Shown here piece by piece: positions 44,700 to 53,762 of a DNA stretch of 64,000 bases. The DNA comes from Prado023 sp963714995. Lineage in GTDB: Bacteria > Actinomycetota > Actinomycetes > S36-B12 > CAIYMF01. Made by a program: the position numbers and the translations under genes. Numbering within the stretch: position 1 is the stretch's first letter; each line of letters starts with the position of its first letter. The stretch lies in the NCBI GenBank assembly GCA_963714995.1, contig CAVQQP010000019.1:434001-498000 (forward strand), written 5' to 3'. The notes under the pieces are model-generated. The model was not told the DNA's origin. It ran no database searches and was given only the letters and a program-made list of their open reading frames with translations.

Positions 44700-45605
44700 G
44701 TGCTCCAGGTGCGCGGGGTGTCCCATGCGTTCGCCGAGCGACCAGTCCTCGACGACGTGACCTTCGACGTCCCGTCCGGGGTGCTCACCGGGCTCCTGGG
44801 CCCGAACGGCGCGGGCAAGACCACGCTCATGCGCATCATGTTCGGGGTGATCGACCCGGACGCGGGTGAGACCCGCTGGCAGGGTCACCCGGTCACCACC
44901 TCCGACCGTCGCCGATGGGGCTACATGCCCCAGGAGCGCGGCCTGTACCCCGCGATGCCAGCCGGTGACCAGCTGGTCTACCTGGCCCGCCTGCACGGGG
45001 TGGACCGTGCGCAGGCCACCCGATCGGCCCGCAGCCTCCTCGACGAGCTCGGCCTGGCCGACCGGTGGTCGGACCGACCCGACAAGCTGTCCGGTGGCAT
45101 GCAGCAGCGCCTGCAGCTGGCGGCCGCGCTGGTCCACGACCCCGAGGTGATCGTGCTGGACGAGCCGTTCGCCGGCCTCGACCCGGTCGCGGTCGCGGAG
45201 CTGTCGATCACCCTCGTCGAGCGGGTCCGCGCCGGGCGGACGGTGCTGTTCTCCAGCCACCAGCTGGACCTGGTCCAGGACCTCTGCGAGTCGATCGTCA
45301 TGCTCGACGACGGACGCACGGTGCTGGAGGGTCGGGTGGCCGACCTGCGCGCGTCCTCCGGCCGGCGCCAGCTGCGCCTCACCATCGCCGACGGCGACCG
45401 CACGTGGCTCGCGGCGTTCCCGCAGGTGCGCATCGTCGAGGACCGCGCCGACGACCTGCGGCTCGACCTGCCCCCGGGGACCGATCCGCTGGCGGTGCTC
45501 GATGCGGCCAGGGCTGCCGGGCAGGTCTCGGACTTCGGCCTGGACCTTCCCACGCTGTCGCAGCTCTTCATGGTCGCGGCCGGCGAGATGGCGGAGGTGT
45601 CCTGA
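44700..45605 (+). CDS. ABC transporter ATP-binding protein (NatA-like)
   Basis: 301-residue ATPase: Walker A GPNGAGKTTL, signature LSGGMQQRLQLAAAL, Walker B VIVLDEPFAGLDP and switch His in LFSSHQLDL, all intact. A Q-loop YMPQERGL is present. The C-terminal domain after ~225 is of the DUF4162 kind. GTG 44700 start. The stop overlaps the permease start (TGATG), so the pair is a translational unit. NatAB-like sodium or drug export is possible; substrate unknown. Confidence 0.84.
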   Translation: MLQVRGVSHAFAERPVLDDVTFDVPSGVLTGLLGPNGAGKTTLMRIMFGVIDPDAGETRWQGHPVTTSDRRRWGYMPQERGLYPAMPAGDQLVYLARLHGVDRAQATRSARSLLDELGLADRWSDRPDKLSGGMQQRLQLAAALVHDPEVIVLDEPFAGLDPVAVAELSITLVERVRAGRTVLFSSHQLDLVQDLCESIVMLDDGRTVLEGRVADLRASSGRRQLRLTIADGDRTWLAAFPQVRIVEDRADDLRLDLPPGTDPLAVLDAARAAGQVSDFGLDLPTLSQLFMVAAGEMAEVS

Positions 45606-46786
45606 TGCCCGGGTCCGGCTGGTGGGAGGGCACGAGGCTCGTCGCCGGCCGGAGCCTGTCCGACGGCCTGCGCTCGCGGACGGTCCGGATCACGACGCTG
45701 ATCCTGCTCCTGGTCGGGCTCGCCGTCGTGTTCGTGCCGCGGATGCTCTCCGGCGATGAGCCGACCTACACGCTGGCCACCGTCGGCGAGGCGTCGGTGG
45801 CCGTCCAGGGGCAGCTCGACGCGGCGGGTGAGGCAGCGGAGTTCGGTGTCGAGTACCTGTCGGTCGGCGATGCGCAGGCCGTGGAGGCCGCGGTCCGCGA
45901 GGGAGACGCGACCGTCGGCCTCGCCGGCGCGACCATGTACGTCCGCACGGACGCCCCGGGCGCCTTCCCCGTCCTCGTCGCGCAGGCGGTCGTCGCCGAG
46001 CAGGGCGCCGATCAGCTCCTCGAGGCCGGCCTGACCCCGCAGCAGATCGCTGCGGTGTCGTCCATACCCCCGCCCGAGCAGGTCGAGGTGGGGCCGGCGC
46101 AGGACGAGGGGCGTGCCGCCGTCGGGTTCATCGTCGGGATCGTGCTCTACATGGCGATCATGTTCAGCGGGAACAGCATCGCGATGAACGTCGGGGTGGA
46201 GAAGTCGACCCGCATCGCCGAGGTGCTCCTGGCGGTGCTGCGACCCAGCCAGATCCTCGTCGGCAACGTGGTCGGCATCGGCCTGCAGACGCTGGCCCAG
46301 CTGATCGCCCTGGCGGTGCCCATCCTCGCGGCGATCACCGTCACCGACGGCCTGGACCTGCCCGCCGTCGCGGCCGGGGACATCCTCCTCGGGGTGGCGT
46401 GGTTCGTCCTGGGCTTCCTGATGTACGCGTTCCTGTTCGCCGCCGCGGCAGCCCTGGTCGACAAGGTGACCGAGGTCGGGTCAGCCATCATGCCGGTGAC
46501 CACCGTGCTGGTCCTGGCCTACCTCGGGGCCGTCGTCGTGGTGCAGCAGGACCCGGGCTCGGCGCTCAGCATCGCCCTGTCGATGTTCCCCCTGACCTCG
46601 CCGATGGCCATGCCCATCCGATGGTCGTCCGGGACCGTCCCGGAGTGGCAGCTGGCCGCGAGCATGCTGCTCGCGATCGGGGCCGCCGTGCTGCTGGCGT
46701 GGTTCGGCGCCGCCGTGTACCGCCGCGCCCTGGTCATCACCGGGCGTCGGCTGAAGCTCCGCGAGGTCCTCCCCGAGCGGGGGTGA
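45605..46786 (+). CDS. ABC transporter permease (NatB/ABC-2 family)
   Basis: 393-residue membrane protein with an N-terminal helix, a large extracytoplasmic domain (about residues 55-180), then five or six more helices including AVGFIVGIVLYMAIMFSGNSIAMNVGVEKSTRIAEVLLAVLRPSQILVG, the NatB-type VEEKxSRIxEVLL motif. ATG 45605 overlaps the ATPase stop. Frame intact. Convergent with the VWA gene 21 bp away. Confidence 0.84.
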   Translation: MPGSGWWEGTRLVAGRSLSDGLRSRTVRITTLILLLVGLAVVFVPRMLSGDEPTYTLATVGEASVAVQGQLDAAGEAAEFGVEYLSVGDAQAVEAAVREGDATVGLAGATMYVRTDAPGAFPVLVAQAVVAEQGADQLLEAGLTPQQIAAVSSIPPPEQVEVGPAQDEGRAAVGFIVGIVLYMAIMFSGNSIAMNVGVEKSTRIAEVLLAVLRPSQILVGNVVGIGLQTLAQLIALAVPILAAITVTDGLDLPAVAAGDILLGVAWFVLGFLMYAFLFAAAAALVDKVTEVGSAIMPVTTVLVLAYLGAVVVVQQDPGSALSIALSMFPLTSPMAMPIRWSSGTVPEWQLAASMLLAIGAAVLLAWFGAAVYRRALVITGRRLKLREVLPERG

Positions 46787-46807
46787 GGCAGCCAGGTGAG
46801 GTGCTGA

Positions 46808-47968
46808 TCAGCGCCGCACGCCGCGGTTGAGCAGGGCCATCCCCTCGGTCAGCCCGTCCACGGTCAGCGGGAACATCGGGATGACCTCGCCGATGTCCTC
46901 GATCGTGGTCCTGGGCCAGCTCGGGGCCGGCTCCGGGTTCAGCCACACGGCGTCGGTGAAGTGATCGCGCAGGATCCGCAGCCAGCCCAGCCCCGAGATG
47001 GCGTCGGGACCGTCGGCGGACCAGTGCCCACCGGTGTGCAGCTCGTACGGGGCCATCAGCGCGTCGCCGACCATGATCAGCTTGTAGTGCGGGGCGCACT
47101 GGCGCATCAGGTCCACGACCGCGGTCGGCTCGGCGAATGCCGTCGTGCCGTACACCTCGCCGTACACGCAGTTGTGGAAGTAGTGGGTCCGCAGCTCCTT
47201 GAAGTGCGTGGCCTTCTTGGTCGCGCTGAAGAGCTGGGACATGAGCTCGGTGTAGGGATGCATCGAGCCGCCGACGTCGATCATCAGGACCACGTGCGTG
47301 TTCGGCCGGCTCGGCGGGCGGGTGACCACCTCGATCTCGCCGGCGTTGCGGGCGGTGGCGTCGATGGTGGCGGCGATGTCGAGCTCGTCAGCGGCCCCGT
47401 CGCGGACGAACGCCCGCAGCCGGCGCAGCGCCACCTCGAGCTGGCGGATGTCCAGGGTCACGTCCGAGCGGTACCCGCGGTAGCGCCGGGCGTCGGCGAC
47501 ATTGATCGCCGCGCGTCCACCGCCGGAGGATCCCGTGCTCAGCCCCCCAGCAGCGGTCCCGCCCTGGCCGAAGGGCGAGGTCCCCCCGGTCCCGATCCAG
47601 TAGGGGCCGCCGTCGTGGCGCTCGGTCTGCTCCCGCAGGCGCCTCTGGTACTCGGCCAGGAGCTCGTCGAGGTCGGGCAGCCCGTCGTCGCCCTCGCCCG
47701 CGCGCGCACCGCGCTCGGCCACCTCGTCGAGCCACTCGCGCATCTCCTCGGACATGCTCAGCACGCCGCGGTACTCCGCGGCGAAGGCCCGGTCGAAGGC
47801 GTCCAGGTGCCCCTCGTGGTGGATCAGGATCGCACGGGCCACGTGGTAGTAGCCGGTGACGCTGTTGCGGTGCGCCCCGGCAGCGAGCGCGCGACCCAGC
47901 GCGAGGGCCTCGGTCGTGCCCACCGGGACGCGCTCGGCGCGCAGCCGGTAGAGCAGGGGCAGGAACAT
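46808..47968 (-). CDS. VWA domain-containing protein (CoxE-like)
   Basis: 386 residues. C-terminal von Willebrand A domain with MIDAS motif MIDVGGSMHPY (DxGxS) at about 230-240. A Gly/Thr/Ser-rich linker (about 125-160) separates it from an N-terminal helical region. It starts at the last base of the MoxR stop (TGATG), and MoxR plus CoxE-like VWA pairs work as chaperone/insertion factors for metal cofactors or complex assembly in other bacteria. Client unknown. Confidence 0.83.
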   Translation of the reverse strand: MFLPLLYRLRAERVPVGTTEALALGRALAAGAHRNSVTGYYHVARAILIHHEGHLDAFDRAFAAEYRGVLSMSEEMREWLDEVAERGARAGEGDDGLPDLDELLAEYQRRLREQTERHDGGPYWIGTGGTSPFGQGGTAAGGLSTGSSGGGRAAINVADARRYRGYRSDVTLDIRQLEVALRRLRAFVRDGAADELDIAATIDATARNAGEIEVVTRPPSRPNTHVVLMIDVGGSMHPYTELMSQLFSATKKATHFKELRTHYFHNCVYGEVYGTTAFAEPTAVVDLMRQCAPHYKLIMVGDALMAPYELHTGGHWSADGPDAISGLGWLRILRDHFTDAVWLNPEPAPSWPRTTIEDIGEVIPMFPLTVDGLTEGMALLNRGVRR

Positions 47969-48795
47969 CAGAACCGGCGCCGGAACCGGCCGGTGATCTG
48001 GTCGTTGAACGCCGCGAGGTCCTGCTCCTTCTTGAGCAGCGTGCCCAGGAACGGGGTGCTCTCATTGAGCTCCACGGCATCGGGCTGGGCCAGGCGCAGC
48101 ATCGCGATCCAGTCGATCAGCTCGCTGGTGGAGGGCTTCTTGCGGACCCGCTCCATCCCGCGGACCGCGTAGAACGCCTCCAGGGCCTGGGCCAGCAGCG
48201 TGTCGTCGAGGCCTGGATGGTGCACCTCCACGATGCGCGCCATCAGCGCGGCGTCGGGGAAGTCGATGAAGTGGAACACGCACCGACGCAGGAAGGCGTC
48301 GGGCAGCTCCTTCTCCGCGTTGCTCGTGATGATGACCACCGGCCGGTGCGCCGCGGCGATCGTCTCCCCGGTCTCGGAGATCGTGAAGCGCATGCGGTCC
48401 AGCTCGTGGAGCAGGTCGTTGGGGAACTCGAGGTCGGCCTTGTCGATCTCGTCGATCAGCAGGACCACCCGCTGCTCGGCGCTGAACGCCCGGCCCATCG
48501 GCCCGAGGTGGATGTAGTCGGCGATGTCCTGCACGTCGTGGTCGCCGAACCGGCTGTCGTAGAGCCGCTGCACCGTGTCGTAGGTGTAGAGCCCCTCCTG
48601 GGCGCGGGTGGTGCTCTTGACGTTCCAGGTGACCAGCTCCATGCCCAGGGCCTCGGCCACCGCCTCGGCGAGCAGGGTCTTGCCCGTGCCCGGCTCGCCC
48701 CGGACCAGCAGGGGCTTCTCGAGCACCAGCGCGCAGCGCACTGCCGTCTCGAGGGCCGGATCGGTCAGGTAGGACGCGGTCCCGGTGAACTCCAT
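47968..48795 (-). CDS. MoxR-family AAA+ ATPase
   Basis: 275-residue AAA+ ATPase. Walker A RGEPGTGKT (about 33-41), Walker B VVLLIDEIDKA, sensor 1 IITSNAEKELPDAFLRRC, arginine finger and the C-terminal lid are all present. ATG 48795 has a strong GGAG-rich site; the open frame extending to 48891 is not needed. MoxR proteins remodel client complexes with the VWA protein encoded next. Confidence 0.86.
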   Translation of the reverse strand: MEFTGTASYLTDPALETAVRCALVLEKPLLVRGEPGTGKTLLAEAVAEALGMELVTWNVKSTTRAQEGLYTYDTVQRLYDSRFGDHDVQDIADYIHLGPMGRAFSAEQRVVLLIDEIDKADLEFPNDLLHELDRMRFTISETGETIAAAHRPVVIITSNAEKELPDAFLRRCVFHFIDFPDAALMARIVEVHHPGLDDTLLAQALEAFYAVRGMERVRKKPSTSELIDWIAMLRLAQPDAVELNESTPFLGTLLKKEQDLAAFNDQITGRFRRRF

Positions 48796-48889
48796 GCAGG
48801 CTCCTTCTCCCGATCCGGGCAAGCGTACGCGCGCGACGGCGCACCCACAGCGTCTAGCGTGGCGGGGGCGAGGTGCGAGGGAGGCGGGC

Positions 48890-51028
48890 ATGCCGATCAG
48901 GGCGATGATCCAGTGGCCCGGCGACGACTACCCGCTGGGGGCGTCGTACAACGGTGTCGGGACCAACTTCGCGCTCCACGCCGAGCGGGCCGCGATGGTC
49001 GAGCTCTGCCTGGTCGACGAGCACGACCGGGAGCATCGGCTGCGGCTCGAGGAGAGGCAGTCCGGCGTCTGGCACACCTACCTGCCGATGGTCGGCCCCG
49101 GGCAGCGCTACGGCTACCGGGTGCACGGCCCATGGGATCCCGCCCAGGGACTGCGGTTCAACCCGCACAAGCTCCTGCTCGACCCCTACGCCACCGCGAT
49201 CAGCGGGATGCCCGACGCGAGCCAGGCCGTCCTGGGCCACCAGGCTGACCACCCCGATGCCCGGGACACGACCGACAGCTTCGGCCACACCATGCTCGGG
49301 GTGGTCACCAGCCCCTACTTCGACTGGACCTCGGACCGCCAGCTGCGCCATCCGTACAACGAGACCATCATCTACGAGGCCCACGTCAAGGGGATGACGA
49401 TGCGCCACCCGGGGATCCCCCGGGTCCTGCGCGGGACCTACGCGGGGCTGGCCCACCCGGCGATGGTCGAGTACCTGGTGGGCCTGGGGATCAACGCCAT
49501 CGAGCTGATGCCGATCCACCAGTTCGTCCAGGACGGGTTCCTCCAGGCCACGGGCAAGCGCAACTACTGGGGCTACAACACGATCGGCTTCTTCGCCCCG
49601 CACAACGAGTACGCCGCGACCGGGAGCCGGGGGGAGCAGGTCAACGAGTTCAAGGGGATGGTCAAGCAGCTGCACATGGCCGGCATCGAGGTGATCCTCG
49701 ATGTGGTCTACAACCACACGGCCGAGGGCAACCACCTCGGGCCGACCCTGTCGTTCCGAGGGATCGACAACCCGGGCTACTACCGGCTGGTGCCCGACGA
49801 CCTGCGGCACTACTTCGACACCACCGGCACCGGGAACTCGATGAACGTGCGCAGCCCGCACTCGCTGCGGATGATCATGGACTCCCTGCGCTACTGGGTC
49901 ACCGAGATGCACGTCGACGGCTTCCGGTTCGACCTGGCCTCGAGCCTGGCCCGGGAGTTCCACGAGGTGGACAAGCTCTCGACCTTCTTCGACCTCGTCC
50001 AGCAGGATCCCGTCGTGTCGCAGGCCAAGCTGATCGCCGAGCCCTGGGACCTCGGGGAGGGCGGATACCAGGTGGGGAACTTCCCCTCGCTGTGGACCGA
50101 GTGGAACGGCAAGTACCGGGACACGACCCGCGACTACTGGCGTGGCGAGCATGCGACCCTGCCGGAGTTCGCCTCCCGGTTCACCGGGTCCTCCGACCTG
50201 TACATGAACAACGGCCGCTCCCCGCACGCCTCCATCAACTTCGTCACCGCGCACGACGGCTTCACCCTGACCGACCTGGTGTCCTACAACGACAAGCACA
50301 ACGACGCCAACGGCGAGGCGGGGCGCGACGGGGAGTCGCACAACAGGTCGTGGAACTGCGGCGTGGAGGGACCCACGCAGGACCGGTCGATCCTGGCCCT
50401 GCGGGCCCGCCAGCGGCGCAACATCATGGTCACCCTGCTGCTGAGCCAGGGGGTCCCGATGATCGCCCACGGCGACGAGATCGGGCGCACGCAGAGGGGC
50501 AACAACAACACCTACTGCCAGGACAACGACCTGACGTGGATGGACTGGGCGAACGTCGACGAGGACATGCTGGCCTTCACCAGGTTCGTGATCGACCTGC
50601 GCCGCCGGCACCCGATCTTCCGGCGCCGGCGCTTCTTCGAGGGCAAGCCGATCGCCGAGTGGGAGAACGTCCCCGACATCTCGTGGCTGCAGCCCAACGC
50701 CGAGCCGATGACCCCCCTTGACTGGCAGGTCGGGTACGCCCGGACCCTGACCGTGGTCCTCAACGGCTCCGCGCTGAACGAGAGGGACCGGTTCGGCCGA
50801 CCCCAGGAGGACCAGTCGTTCGCACTGTTCTTCAACTCCGCCGACCACCCCACGAACTGCCTGATCCCCGGTCGGGCCGCCGGCACGGTGTGGACCGAGG
50901 TGCTCGACACGGCCGAGTGGCCGGTACCCTCCTACCGCGCCCCCGTGACGCACCGGGCCGGCGAGCATCGTGTGGTGCAGTCGCGCTCGGTCGTGGTCCT
51001 CCGGGAGCTCGACCACGCCGGCTCGTAG
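48890..51028 (+). CDS. glgX: glycogen debranching enzyme GlgX
   Basis: 712-residue GH13 isoamylase-type enzyme removing short maltotetraosyl-type branches. N-terminal CBM48 segment (PLGASYNGVGTNFALHAERA), then the four GH13 blocks: DVVYNHTAEG, DGFRFDLAS (nucleophile Asp), AEPWDLGEGGYQ (acid/base Glu) and TAHDGFTLTDLV. ATG 48890 follows a purine-rich GAGGGAGG tract. Divergent from moxR. Frame intact. Glycogen/trehalose cycle role; no other glycogen gene is visible in the window. Confidence 0.92.
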   Translation: MPIRAMIQWPGDDYPLGASYNGVGTNFALHAERAAMVELCLVDEHDREHRLRLEERQSGVWHTYLPMVGPGQRYGYRVHGPWDPAQGLRFNPHKLLLDPYATAISGMPDASQAVLGHQADHPDARDTTDSFGHTMLGVVTSPYFDWTSDRQLRHPYNETIIYEAHVKGMTMRHPGIPRVLRGTYAGLAHPAMVEYLVGLGINAIELMPIHQFVQDGFLQATGKRNYWGYNTIGFFAPHNEYAATGSRGEQVNEFKGMVKQLHMAGIEVILDVVYNHTAEGNHLGPTLSFRGIDNPGYYRLVPDDLRHYFDTTGTGNSMNVRSPHSLRMIMDSLRYWVTEMHVDGFRFDLASSLAREFHEVDKLSTFFDLVQQDPVVSQAKLIAEPWDLGEGGYQVGNFPSLWTEWNGKYRDTTRDYWRGEHATLPEFASRFTGSSDLYMNNGRSPHASINFVTAHDGFTLTDLVSYNDKHNDANGEAGRDGESHNRSWNCGVEGPTQDRSILALRARQRRNIMVTLLLSQGVPMIAHGDEIGRTQRGNNNTYCQDNDLTWMDWANVDEDMLAFTRFVIDLRRRHPIFRRRRFFEGKPIAEWENVPDISWLQPNAEPMTPLDWQVGYARTLTVVLNGSALNERDRFGRPQEDQSFALFFNSADHPTNCLIPGRAAGTVWTEVLDTAEWPVPSYRAPVTHRAGEHRVVQSRSVVVLRELDHAGS

Positions 51029-51057
51029 CCCCATCCCGCGCAGACGAGGGAGTCCGC

Positions 51058-53274
51058 ATGCCACCCGACCAGCCCGCTGACCCGCCGACAGGCGGCCAGC
51101 CGCACGGCAGCGCCCTCCACGACGCGCACAGCCGCGGCGGGATCCGGCTGAGGCGGTGGCTCGTGCCGGCCCTGATCGTGCTGTTCTGGCTGTTCGTGGT
51201 CGGCCCGCTGGGGTCGTTCGCCGGACAGCTGTCCGAGGTGCAGGAGAACGATGCCGCAGGGTTCCTGCCGGCCAGCGCCGAGTCGACCCAGGTGCGTGAG
51301 CAGAGCCTGGAGTTCGTCACCAGCGACACCCTGCCTGCGATCGTCGTGTACGAGTTCGGCGCGCCGATCGGGCCGGAGGAGCTGGCGGCGATCTCGACCG
51401 ACATCGAGGCCATCGCCGGGGTCCCCGGGGTGACGCAGCCGGTCATCGGGCCGGTTCCCAGCCAGGACGGGCTGGCAGCCACGGTCATCGCGAACCTGGA
51501 GATCTCCCCCGAGTCCGAGCCCGGTGCTGAGGTGGAGGCGATCCGGACGATCCTCGAGGACAGCCCGGCCCGGGCACTGGGCGCGCAGGTCTACGTCACC
51601 GGCCCCGCGGGTGTGCTGGCCGACTTCGCCGAGGCATTCGGCGAGATCGACGGCCTGCTCCTGCTCGTCGCGCTCGGCGTGGTGCTCCTCATCCTGCTGA
51701 TCGTCTACCGCAGTCCCGTCCTGCCCGTGATCGTGCTGCTGACCTCGATCCTGGCCCTGGGCGCGGCGTCGTTCGTGATCTACCAGCTCGCCGCGAACGA
51801 CGTCATCACGCTCAACGGCCAGAGCCAGGGGATCCTGTTCATCCTCGTCATCGGCGCGGCCACCGACTACTCCCTGCTGCTGGTGTCACGGTTCCGGGAG
51901 GAGCTGCGCCGGACCGAGTACCAGGTCGATGCGATGCGCGCGACGCTGCGGGGCACGGTCGAGGCGATCCTGGCCTCCGGTGGCACGGTGATCCTGGGCG
52001 TGATGACCCTCGTGCTCTCGGAGCTGAACTCCAACCGGGGGCTCGGGCCGGTGGCCGCGGTCGGTGTCGCGTTCGCGATGCTCGCCTCGCTGACGTTCCT
52101 GCCCGCGGTCCTGGTCATGCTCGGTCGCAAGGCGTTCTGGCCGGTCCGCCCGAAGCTCGACCTCACCCACCCGCAGGCCCAGGTGGGCGGGTTCTGGGCG
52201 CGGGTGGCGGCCACCGTGGACCACAAGCCACGCGTCGTGCTGCTCGGATCCCTGGCGGTGCTCCTGGGCCTGTGCGCGTTCGTGCCCATGTTCAAGGCCG
52301 AAGGGGTGCCCCAGTCGGACTTCTTCCTGGTGTCCGTGGAGTCGACCGAGGGCCAGGACGCCCTCGCCCGGCACTTCCCGGCAGGGTCGGGCAGCGAGAC
52401 GATCGTGATCGGCCCTGCGGAGCTGATCGCCGACATGACCGATGTGATCGCCGCCAACGACGGCGTCGCCTCCGTCGTGCCCCAGGTGGATGGCCCGCCC
52501 GGCCCCGACGCCCAGCCGCTGGTCGTGGACGGCAACGTCCTGCTGCTGGCGACGCTGGTCGACCAGGCGGACTCCGTGGCCGCCGAGGAGACCGTGCAGG
52601 AGCTGCGGTCGGACCTCGATGCGGTGAGCACGCAGGCGCTGGTCGGTGGCACGACGGCGATCCAGCTCGACACGAAGGCGGCCGCCCAGCGCGACCTCCG
52701 GGTGATCATCCCGGCGGTCCTGCTGGTCACGCTGATCGTGCTGGTCCTGCTGCTGCGGGCGATCGTGGCGCCCCTGGTCCTGATCGCCACGGTGGTGGTG
52801 TCGTTCGCCGCCACGATCGGGCTGTCGGCGATCGTGTTCTTCGTGATCCTCGACCTGCCCGGTGCCGATGCGTCGGTGCCGCTGTTCGCGTTCGTGTTCC
52901 TGGCGGCCCTGGGGGTGGACTACAACATCTTCCTCATGACCCGGGCCCGGGAGGAGACGATCAAGCACGGCAACCGGGCCGGGATGCTGCGCGCCCTGGC
53001 CGTGACCGGCGGGGTGATCACCAGTGCCGGCATCGTGCTGGCGGCCACGTTCAGCGCCCTTGCGCTGCTCCCGCTGCTGTTCCTGTTCGAGATCGCGTTC
53101 CTGGTCGCGGCCGGGGTGCTCATCGACACCCTGATCGTGCGCTCGCTGGTGGTGCCCTCAGCAGTGATCGTGATCGGCCCGCGGACGTGGTGGCCGAGCC
53201 GGTTGGCCCGGGAGAGCCACGAGCTCGATGAGGAAACCGCCCTGGAGGTCGCCATCACCGGCGAGGAGGAGTAG
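51058..53274 (+). CDS. MMPL/RND-superfamily transporter
   Basis: 738-residue inner-membrane transporter with about 12 helices in two duplicated halves, each beginning with one helix and an extracytoplasmic domain. GAATDYSLLLVSRFREEL and LGVDYNIFLMTRAREE are the Asp-Tyr proton-relay motifs of MMPL proteins. Mycobacterial relatives export lipids, siderophores and cell-wall precursors; substrate unknown here. ATG 51058 is 29 nt after glgX. C-terminus has an acidic tail (DEETALEVAITGEEE). Confidence 0.87.
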   Translation: MPPDQPADPPTGGQPHGSALHDAHSRGGIRLRRWLVPALIVLFWLFVVGPLGSFAGQLSEVQENDAAGFLPASAESTQVREQSLEFVTSDTLPAIVVYEFGAPIGPEELAAISTDIEAIAGVPGVTQPVIGPVPSQDGLAATVIANLEISPESEPGAEVEAIRTILEDSPARALGAQVYVTGPAGVLADFAEAFGEIDGLLLLVALGVVLLILLIVYRSPVLPVIVLLTSILALGAASFVIYQLAANDVITLNGQSQGILFILVIGAATDYSLLLVSRFREELRRTEYQVDAMRATLRGTVEAILASGGTVILGVMTLVLSELNSNRGLGPVAAVGVAFAMLASLTFLPAVLVMLGRKAFWPVRPKLDLTHPQAQVGGFWARVAATVDHKPRVVLLGSLAVLLGLCAFVPMFKAEGVPQSDFFLVSVESTEGQDALARHFPAGSGSETIVIGPAELIADMTDVIAANDGVASVVPQVDGPPGPDAQPLVVDGNVLLLATLVDQADSVAAEETVQELRSDLDAVSTQALVGGTTAIQLDTKAAAQRDLRVIIPAVLLVTLIVLVLLLRAIVAPLVLIATVVVSFAATIGLSAIVFFVILDLPGADASVPLFAFVFLAALGVDYNIFLMTRAREETIKHGNRAGMLRALAVTGGVITSAGIVLAATFSALALLPLLFLFEIAFLVAAGVLIDTLIVRSLVVPSAVIVIGPRTWWPSRLARESHELDEETALEVAITGEEE

Positions 53275-53366
53275 GCGGCGCCCCGACGCGGCGCACCCCG
53301 GGCTGGGGTCACGGGCACCGGCGTGCCAGTATTTCCCCGACCAGCCACAACCTCGAAGGGAACCAC

Positions 53367-53582
53367 ATGGCCAAGTACGACATCACCACCACCACCCTCG
53401 GCGCGATGATGGAGGACCCCGACGTCGTGGCGATCATGGAGAAGCACGCCCCGGGCATCACGAGCAACCCGATGCTGGGCATGGCCAAGGGCATGCCGGC
53501 CGCACAGGCCATGGGCATGGCCGGCGGCATGATCGGCCAGGACGCCGTCGAGGCGATCGAGCGCGAGGTCTCGGCGCTCTAG
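53367..53582 (+). CDS. small protein, 71 aa, two-helix repeat pattern
   Basis: 71 residues, start ATG 53367 with AAGGGA upstream. MAKYDITTTTLGAMMEDPDVVAIMEKHAPGI, SNPMLGMAKGMPAAQAMGMAGGMIGQ. The pattern T-T-LG-hh-DPDhhAhhEKHhPG and NPMLGMAKG resembles the C-terminal appendage found at the end of some glycosidases and esterases, here as a free protein. No catalytic residues. It lies between an MMPL transporter and a strong hairpin, so it is a short transcript end. Function unknown. Confidence 0.7.
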   Translation: MAKYDITTTTLGAMMEDPDVVAIMEKHAPGITSNPMLGMAKGMPAAQAMGMAGGMIGQDAVEAIEREVSAL

Positions 53583-53594
53583 ACACCCACCACT

Positions 53595-53643
53595 GGGAGC
53601 GTGGTCGCGGCGGTGCTCCGGCACCCGTCGTGACCACGCTCCT
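53595..53643. terminator. long GC hairpin, likely transcription terminator
   Basis: GGAGCGTGGTC and GACCACGCTCC are perfect 11-bp arms (53596-53606 and 53632-53642) enclosing a second hairpin, GGTGC-TCCG-GCACC. It begins 13 bp after the small gene stop. No T-run follows, as is common in high-GC actinobacterial terminators. Confidence 0.6.
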
Positions 53644-53762
53644 GGCCTTGTCCGGTGCGAGTGAGGACGCTCGGGCCGCTGGCCGCGCCCGACCAACGGC
53701 CCTAGCGGACGCCTCTCCCTGGCGGGACGCTGGACATGCAGGGCCGACGCTCGGCTCGAGCA

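Noticed and set aside
48854..51064. 736-codon open frame opposite glgX
   Set aside because: Antisense frame of a high-GC gene; no motifs and the plus-strand GlgX motifs are complete.
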